Below are positions 14,426 through 18,597 of a stretch of DNA of 18,597 bases, piece by piece. Within the stretch, counting starts at the first letter, position 1; each line of letters opens with the position of its first letter. The notes below the pieces were generated by a model. It was not told the DNA's origin. It made no database searches and was given only the letters and a program-made list of their open reading frames with translations. Source of the DNA: Verrucomicrobiota bacterium (lineage in GTDB: Bacteria; Verrucomicrobiota; Verrucomicrobiia; Limisphaerales; SXQI01); contig WBXJ01000024.1 in the NCBI GenBank assembly GCA_008933045.1, positions 1-18,597 on the forward strand. The letters are read 5' to 3'. The translations under genes and the position numbers were made by a program.

Positions 14426-16279
14426 ATGCTCCCGATCATCAACATTGCTGCATACAAGTTCGCTCCTTTGAGTGGGTTAAAAGTCCTCCGTGAAAAGTTA
14501 CTCACCCATTGCAAGGCATGGGGACTCAAAGGCTCGATACTCCTCAGCACCGAGGGCATCAACCTGTTTGTTGCCGGGCCCGAAATCGAGATTGCGTTGC
14601 TCCTTACGGAATTACGCGCCATTCCAGGTTTGGCCGAACTCAATCCAAAGTTCAGCGAAAGCGACGCCCAGCCCTTCTCCCGAATGCTCGTGCGCATCAA
14701 AAAAGAGATTATCGCCTTCGGGGTCGAAGGGATCGATCCCGCGACCTTCACCTCGCCCAAGCTGCAGCCAAGCGTACTCAAACAATGGTTGGATGAAGGG
14801 CGGCCCATCACCTTACTGGACACTCGTAATGATTACGAAGTGAAATTAGGCACTTTCAAGGGCGCGTTACCCCTCGGGATTGATCATTTTCGAGAATTCC
14901 CAGACGCCGTGCGACGATTACCGACCGAAATGAAGGAGCAACCCATCGTCATGTTTTGCACCGGTGGAATTCGTTGCGAAAAAGCGGGCCCTTTCATGCA
15001 ACGCGAGGGGTTCCAAAATGTATTCCAATTGGATGGTGGGATCCTCAAGTATTTTGAGGAATGTGGCGGCGAGCATTACCAAGGTGAATGCTTTGTTTTT
15101 GACCAACGAGTCGGGGTAGACCCCAACCTCCTGGAAACCGCTTCGGATCAGTGTTTCGTTTGTCTGACACCGCTCACAGCGGAGGATCAACGAGACCCCC
15201 GCTTTGTCACAGCGGAATCCTGTGCTTACTGCTTCAAAACTACCGAAGCCCATATGGCGAACAGTATTGCGAAACGTCAGCAGGCGATTCTGAAAGCAAC
15301 AACACCGTTGCCTGGGATCGAGCCTTATGACAATTATCGTCCGATTTCAGTGCCTGCGGACTTTGATCGAAAAACGTTACTCGATTTACTTTGCGGCATC
15401 CTTCGACATATCACCCCAGAAGAGTGGCTCGATCTTTGTACTCAAGGGCGTCTACTTAATGCCGATCGAATTCCTGTAGCGGCCAATCAAATCCTGCATG
15501 CGGGTGAGAGATATCTTTATTGGCTACCGGGAATTGTGGAGCCTCCCGTCAACATGGATATACGGCTGTTGCACGAGGACGAAGCCATCATTATCCTGAA
15601 TAAACCCGCACCCTTGCCGATGCATCCCTGCGGCAGGTTCAATCGCCACACCTTGCAGTATGTCCTGAACAAAGTGTTTCACCCCCAAAAACCTCGACCT
15701 GCACACCGTTTAGACGCCAACACCACCGGTCTTGTCATCGTCGCCCGCACCCGCTATTTCGCTGGTTTATTGCAACCCCAGTTTTTCCGTGGTGAAATAA
15801 AAAAAACTTATCTCGCCCGAGTCCAAGGCCACCCCGCCGAGGATCAATTCAGTGTCAACGCTCCCATCAGTGTGGATTCCGGCGATCTTGGAAGCCGAAC
15901 AGTCGATGAAGGAGACGGCCTCGCAGCGCAGACCGAGTTTAGGGTCTTGCAACGCGACATCGATGGCACCTCCTTGTTAGAAGCCCATCCTGTGACGGGT
16001 CGCACCAACCAGATCCGAGTGCACCTCTGGCAGCGTGGGTTTCCTGTCTGTGGGGATCAAACTTACTTGCCCCATCGAGAAATGGGAGAGATTCAGACCT
16101 TGTCCATTCAAGACGCACCTCTATGTCTGCATGCTTGGAAATTGGCTTTCAAACACCCATTAACCAAGCAAAGCGTGCAATTTGAAGCCCCCATCCCTCC
16201 GTGGATTTTAGCGTCCACTGATTCGTTATTAACAACCACTTTTTCGGTCGAGAGCGATCTTGCGGTAGGTACTTCTTAA
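14426..16279 (+). CDS. TrhO-type tRNA uridine 5-hydroxylase (rhodanese) fused to RluA-family pseudouridine synthase
   Basis: This cytosolic protein of 617 aa (ATG 14426 chosen; an in-frame ATG at 14387 would overlap ygfZ) contains two enzymes. Residues 1-275 are TrhO/YceA-like: an N-terminal domain with ILLSTEGIN (38-46), a rhodanese domain with active-site MFCTGGIRCEKAG (C178, C184), and a four-Cys tail (C243-x2-C246, C266-x2-C269). TrhO makes 5-hydroxyuridine at tRNA position 34. Residues about 315-372 look like a degenerate S4 RNA-binding domain. Residues 375-595 form an RluA synthase with HPCGRF, catalytic D430 in HRLDANTTGL, and VTGRTNQIRVH. The HPCGRF element resembles eukaryotic Pus9/RPUSD2 enzymes that make pseudouridine 32 in tRNAs. 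A joint anticodon-loop role is inference. Both catalytic centres look intact. Confidence 0.93.
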   Translation: MLPIINIAAYKFAPLSGLKVLREKLLTHCKAWGLKGSILLSTEGINLFVAGPEIEIALLLTELRAIPGLAELNPKFSESDAQPFSRMLVRIKKEIIAFGVEGIDPATFTSPKLQPSVLKQWLDEGRPITLLDTRNDYEVKLGTFKGALPLGIDHFREFPDAVRRLPTEMKEQPIVMFCTGGIRCEKAGPFMQREGFQNVFQLDGGILKYFEECGGEHYQGECFVFDQRVGVDPNLLETASDQCFVCLTPLTAEDQRDPRFVTAESCAYCFKTTEAHMANSIAKRQQAILKATTPLPGIEPYDNYRPISVPADFDRKTLLDLLCGILRHITPEEWLDLCTQGRLLNADRIPVAANQILHAGERYLYWLPGIVEPPVNMDIRLLHEDEAIIILNKPAPLPMHPCGRFNRHTLQYVLNKVFHPQKPRPAHRLDANTTGLVIVARTRYFAGLLQPQFFRGEIKKTYLARVQGHPAEDQFSVNAPISVDSGDLGSRTVDEGDGLAAQTEFRVLQRDIDGTSLLEAHPVTGRTNQIRVHLWQRGFPVCGDQTYLPHREMGEIQTLSIQDAPLCLHAWKLAFKHPLTKQSVQFEAPIPPWILASTDSLLTTTFSVESDLAVGTS

Positions 16280-16302
16280 CGTTACAATCCTTACTCAACA
16301 CA

Positions 16303-17577
16303 ATGAAATTAAACCACATCCTCTCGGCCATTGCCTCCTCCCTGATTTTTACCCTGAGTTTATCCGCACAACCTGCGGCTGCGAAGGTGGGATCCAAATT
16401 TGACATTCCTGCCACGGATTCGGGTTTGCCGGGTGCGGGACCAATCCGGCGTGCCGATTGGTTTCAAAACCTGTGGTCGCAGCGCCGCATGGCTTGGTCA
16501 AAGCAAGTTCAACAAGATCAAAAAGCCGTCGTCTTTCTTGGCGACTCCATCACCCAAGGCTGGAATGAAACCATGGGCGGCAGCTTCCCTGGCGTCAAAG
16601 TAGCCAACCGAGGCATCAGCGGCGACACCACTCGCGGCGTTCTGATTCGCCTCCAAGAGGACGTGCTGGCTCTCCACCCGAGCGCCGTCGTAATATTGAT
16701 CGGTACGAACGACCTCGAGGAACAAGCCGACCCAGAAACCATCGCCGGTAATCTTCGTTTGATTCTCTCCGAACTCAAGAAACACAACGCCACAATGCCC
16801 ATCATTCTGTGCCAAGTCTTTCCCAGTTCGGCGACAGCAAAACGTCCGGCTGCCTCGATTAAAAAACTCAACGAACTTTACTTTGCTGCCGTCAAAGGAG
16901 ATGCCCAGATAACTTACCTCGAAACATGGCACCTCTTTGCTGACGCTCAAGGCGACGCAAAATTGGCAGAATTCCCCGATCTCCTCCACCCAAACAAGGC
17001 AGGCTACACCAAATGGGCCGCTGCCATCCGTCCCATTCTTGCGACCTACGGATTCATCGAAACTGAGCCCGACACATTTAAACCGGAACAAGGATTTGTC
17101 AGCCTCTTCAACGGTCATGATCTCACGGGTTGGGGCTATCGCACCAATAACTTTGACGGAAAAACGACGAGTCACGACGGTCGGTATCTTGCCAAAAATG
17201 GACGCCTCATCGTTAAGACCCCGCCCGAGGGCAGCAAAATCGCCCAACTCTGGACCACCCGTCAGTTTCCGAAAAATTTCACACTAAAGCTCGAATTCCG
17301 TGCCACACCGAAGGCCGACAGTGGTGTTTTTATTCGACAACCTCAACTCCAATGTCGTGACTACTTGATCGCCGGCCCCTACAAATCTCTAACGCAATAT
17401 AAGCCTCAAGACTGGAATGAGATTATAGTAAATGTTAAGGATAATATCGCTCACTGTACCTGCAACGGCGAGGTTCTGGAAGCTGCCCTCAAACTTCCTG
17501 CAACTGGCTCCATCGGTCTCGAGGGGGATCAAGGTCAAATGGAATACCGCCGCATTCGGCTCCAAGAACTGCCCTAA
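16303..17577 (+). CDS. Secreted GDSL-type esterase fused to a 3-keto-disaccharide hydrolase (DUF1080) domain
   Basis: This 424-aa exported protein has a signal peptide at residues 1-27 (MKLNHILSAIASSLIF, then SAQPAAA). Residues 75-250 are an SGNH/GDSL hydrolase: block I VFLGDSITQGW (S82), block II GISGDTT (G107), block III IGTND (N136) and block V DLLHPNKAGY (D226, H229). Residues 262-423 are DUF1080, recognised by FVSLFNGHDLTGW, KADSGVFIRQ and the ending GSIGLEGDQGQMEYRRIRLQ. DUF1080 proteins, common in Planctomycetes, Verrucomicrobia and Bacteroidetes, bind or cleave glycans, and some hydrolyse 3-keto-disaccharides. The pair suggests deacylation plus glycosidic cleavage of an acylated polysaccharide outside the cytoplasm. 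The substrate is not known. No ribosome site is visible upstream. Confidence 0.93.
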   Translation: MKLNHILSAIASSLIFTLSLSAQPAAAKVGSKFDIPATDSGLPGAGPIRRADWFQNLWSQRRMAWSKQVQQDQKAVVFLGDSITQGWNETMGGSFPGVKVANRGISGDTTRGVLIRLQEDVLALHPSAVVILIGTNDLEEQADPETIAGNLRLILSELKKHNATMPIILCQVFPSSATAKRPAASIKKLNELYFAAVKGDAQITYLETWHLFADAQGDAKLAEFPDLLHPNKAGYTKWAAAIRPILATYGFIETEPDTFKPEQGFVSLFNGHDLTGWGYRTNNFDGKTTSHDGRYLAKNGRLIVKTPPEGSKIAQLWTTRQFPKNFTLKLEFRATPKADSGVFIRQPQLQCRDYLIAGPYKSLTQYKPQDWNEIIVNVKDNIAHCTCNGEVLEAALKLPATGSIGLEGDQGQMEYRRIRLQELP

Positions 17578-17838
17578 AAATACCAAACGCTTCCAAGCCA
17601 AGCTCGTCCAAGTTCGGTCACCCAGATTTTCATGGCGATAAGACCCATGAGAATTTGATAGAATCCACAACCGACTTCGAACAGTGGCTTCCGCTGGCAA
17701 CCAAGGTTGTCCGGGAAGCGGACCTGTATCTGGTGGACCCACAAGGGGTGAACACCCCCTACCGCTTCTAGCGAGTGAGGAAGCAGTAGGACACGCCGCG
17801 TCACATTGATCCGTGCAAACGCAGCCTATGCCCGTTCG

Positions 17839-17861
17839 GTGTCCACGCTTTGGCGTGTCCG
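17839..17861. repeat. REP-like imperfect palindrome
   Basis: The stretch from GTGTCCACGC to GCGTGTCC contains a 5-bp CACGC/GCGTG stem around TTTG, plus a direct repeat of GTGTCC on both sides. Part of it (GGCGTGTCC) is the inverted copy of GGACACGCC 55 bases to the left. Small palindromes of this kind are often scattered through intergenic DNA in multiple copies. Only one locus is visible here, so repeat status is not proven. Confidence 0.3.
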
Positions 17862-17946
17862 GAGTCCTTGCAACGACTCACGGGAAATGCCAGAACACTT
17901 TTTTTGGCAATTTGACTGGGCGAAAGAGAGGCTCCAGAAAAGAAAA

Positions 17947-17975
17947 TTGACTATTTGGGTAGGTTGCAATTTGAT
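17947..17975 (+). promoter_or_regulatory. Weak candidate promoter for Ig/RCC1 protein gene
   Basis: TTGACT (5 of 6 to the -35 consensus) is followed after 17 bases by TTTGAT (4 of 6 to the -10). It would start transcription near 17982, about 35 bases before the ATG. The weak -10 keeps confidence low. Confidence 0.3.
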
Positions 17976-18016
17976 CGTGAGATACTACTAAGGATGAATC
18001 ACAAAGGGACCAATCT

Positions 18017-18597
18017 ATGACAGTCCAAATCGGTAAAAATATTCGTCAGAATTTCTTCACGCTCGTCCTGACCCTCCTCGCCTTTCTAGGAGCAGCCACA
18101 CACTTGCACGCCCAGGCACCGGTGATCACGAGTGCTGCCACGATCCAGGGCACGGTGGGTCAATCCTTTTCCTACAGCATTACGGCGACCGAATCGCCGA
18201 CGTCTTATGGTGCTGCTAACTTGCCTGCGGGCTTGAGCCTTGATCCGACGACCGGCGTGATCTCCGGCACACCCACAACCGCAGGCACCTACACAATCAA
18301 CCTCTCCGCCAGCAAAGTCAATGGCACTGCAGCACCCGATGGGACCGTGGTGGCGTGGGGGGATAATAGTTATGGGCAGACGACAGTGCCTGCCGGGCTG
18401 ACCGGAGTGACGGCGATCGCAGCGGGTTCGTATCACACGGTGAGATTGAAAAGCGATGGGACCGTGGTGGCGTGGGGGTGGAATATTTTTGGCCAGACGA
18501 CAGTGCCTGCTGGGCTGACCGGAGTGACGGCGATCGCAGCGGGTGCCTTTCACACGGTGGCATTGAAGAGCGATGGGACTGTGGTGGCGTGGGGGGA
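18017..18597 (+). CDS. Secreted Ig-domain / RCC1-repeat protein (5' part, runs off right edge)
   Basis: The visible 193 codons begin with a signal peptide (MTVQIGKNIRQNFFTLVLTL, then a small-residue stretch ending HAQA). Residues about 35-105 are one putative-Ig (He_PIG) domain: 'ITSAATIQGTVGQSFSYSI', 'LPAGLSLDPTTGVISGTP' and 'AGTYTINLSA'. From residue 108 RCC1-like repeats of 39 aa start: DGTVVAWGDNSYGQTTVPAG, LTGVTAIAAGSYHTV and so on, which would build a beta-propeller or solenoid. The Ig domain's last strand is interrupted (SASKVNGTAAPDGTV), so the two modules are joined directly. AAAGGGA 7 bases before the ATG is the clearest Shine-Dalgarno sequence in the window. It is probably a surface or secreted adhesion or binding protein; the ligand is unknown. 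Confidence 0.88.
   Translation, partial: MTVQIGKNIRQNFFTLVLTLLAFLGAATHLHAQAPVITSAATIQGTVGQSFSYSITATESPTSYGAANLPAGLSLDPTTGVISGTPTTAGTYTINLSASKVNGTAAPDGTVVAWGDNSYGQTTVPAGLTGVTAIAAGSYHTVRLKSDGTVVAWGWNIFGQTTVPAGLTGVTAIAAGAFHTVALKSDGTVVAWG
18338..18597 (+). repeat. 117-bp in-frame tandem repeats encoding RCC1-like units
   Basis: Copies start at 18338, 18455 and 18572; the last is cut by the window edge. Copies 1 and 2 differ at 13 of 117 positions by hand count (about 89% identity). The differences cluster in the codons for two variable surface patches (DNSYG versus WNIFG, and SYHTVR versus AFHTVA), while the rest is nearly unchanged at DNA level. This points to recent duplication or gene conversion with variation focused on possible binding loops. 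Confidence 0.9.

Larger units (their letters stand above)
17578..18016. other. Intergenic region with gene-remnant and inverted-repeat features
   Basis: This 439-base gap has no convincing complete gene. An open plus-strand frame running to the TAG at 17769-17771 reads KFGHPDFHGDK, then FEQWLPLATK and ADLYLVDPQGVNTPYRF, which looks protein-like but has no plausible start and no recognised family; it may be the tail of a decayed gene. GGGGT/ACCCC (17745-17758) can form a small hairpin. GGACACGCC (17789-17797) recurs in inverted form as GGCGTGTCC (17852-17860), and the second arm lies in a local CACGC-TTTG-GCGTG hairpin. A weak promoter for the next gene lies near 17950-17975. Confidence 0.55.

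Noticed and set aside
16498..17247. Minus-strand frame of 249 aa opposite the GDSL gene
   Set aside because: Shadow of a gene with complete catalytic blocks; no motifs of its own.
17574..17804. Minus-strand frame of 76 aa in the intergenic gap
   Set aside because: No start context and no motif; the opposite plus-strand frame is more protein-like, and even that is at best a remnant.
17806..17991. Plus-strand frame of 61 aa in the intergenic gap
   Set aside because: Overlaps the palindromic repeat, has no ribosome site or recognisable motif, and its composition looks random.
18086..18563. Minus-strand frames opposite the Ig/RCC1 gene
   Set aside because: Proline-, arginine- and histidine-rich repetitive translations caused by reading the repeat on the wrong strand.
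18338..18597. CRISPR-like regular repeats
   Set aside because: The repeats are 117 bp, contiguous and in frame, and they encode RCC1 units; there are no spacers.

Overview
The window looks like chromosomal DNA from a verrucomicrobial (PVC-group) bacterium; no taxon can be proven from it. The evidence is the set of families present. They are a secreted GDSL esterase joined to a 3-keto-disaccharide hydrolase (DUF1080) domain, a PQQ-type propeller protein starting with the 'WPGWRGPRGDG' signature, an exported redoxin/cytochrome c/copper monooxygenase fusion, and an Ig-plus-RCC1 repeat exoprotein. Clear Shine-Dalgarno sequences are rare. No rRNA, tRNA, IS element or CRISPR array is visible.

Positions 1-8817, all on the minus strand, form a tightly packed probable operon read right to left: alpha-glucan phosphorylase, an SAM-dependent O-methyltransferase, nagA, a fused SpmA-SpmB membrane protein, a SIS-domain sugar-phosphate protein, a short 'core' methionine synthase with all four zinc ligands, a UlaG-like metallo-beta-lactamase-fold hydrolase, and the 5' end of an Rrf2-family regulator that runs off the left edge. 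The last four genes are joined by three successive 4-base ATGA start/stop overlaps, so they are probably translationally coupled. The theme is storage-glucan and amino-sugar (cell wall) catabolism leading into a methionine/sulfur module with its own regulator.

Positions 8818-8973 are a divergent promoter region. To the right, transcription is mostly on the plus strand: a conserved hypothetical protein with a KOW/CarD-like start, then (minus strand) a YkgJ-type cysteine-cluster protein, then the exported redoxin-cytochrome c-copper monooxygenase and the exported PQQ-propeller protein. These are followed by a close-packed trio of a YgfZ-type folate-binding protein (Fe-S repair/tRNA modification), a remarkable fusion of a TrhO tRNA hydroxylase with an RluA/Pus9-like pseudouridine synthase, and the GDSL-DUF1080 secreted hydrolase.

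Positions 17578-18016 are non-coding or degenerate, with an inverted repeat and a possible gene remnant. The right edge holds the start of a secreted Ig/RCC1-repeat protein with 117-bp tandem repeats about 89% identical at DNA level.

The strongest candidates for something new are the TrhO-pseudouridine synthase fusion, a possible one-polypeptide anticodon-loop modification enzyme, and the ATGA-coupled SIS/core-MetE/MBL/Rrf2 cassette downstream of nagA and spmAB.
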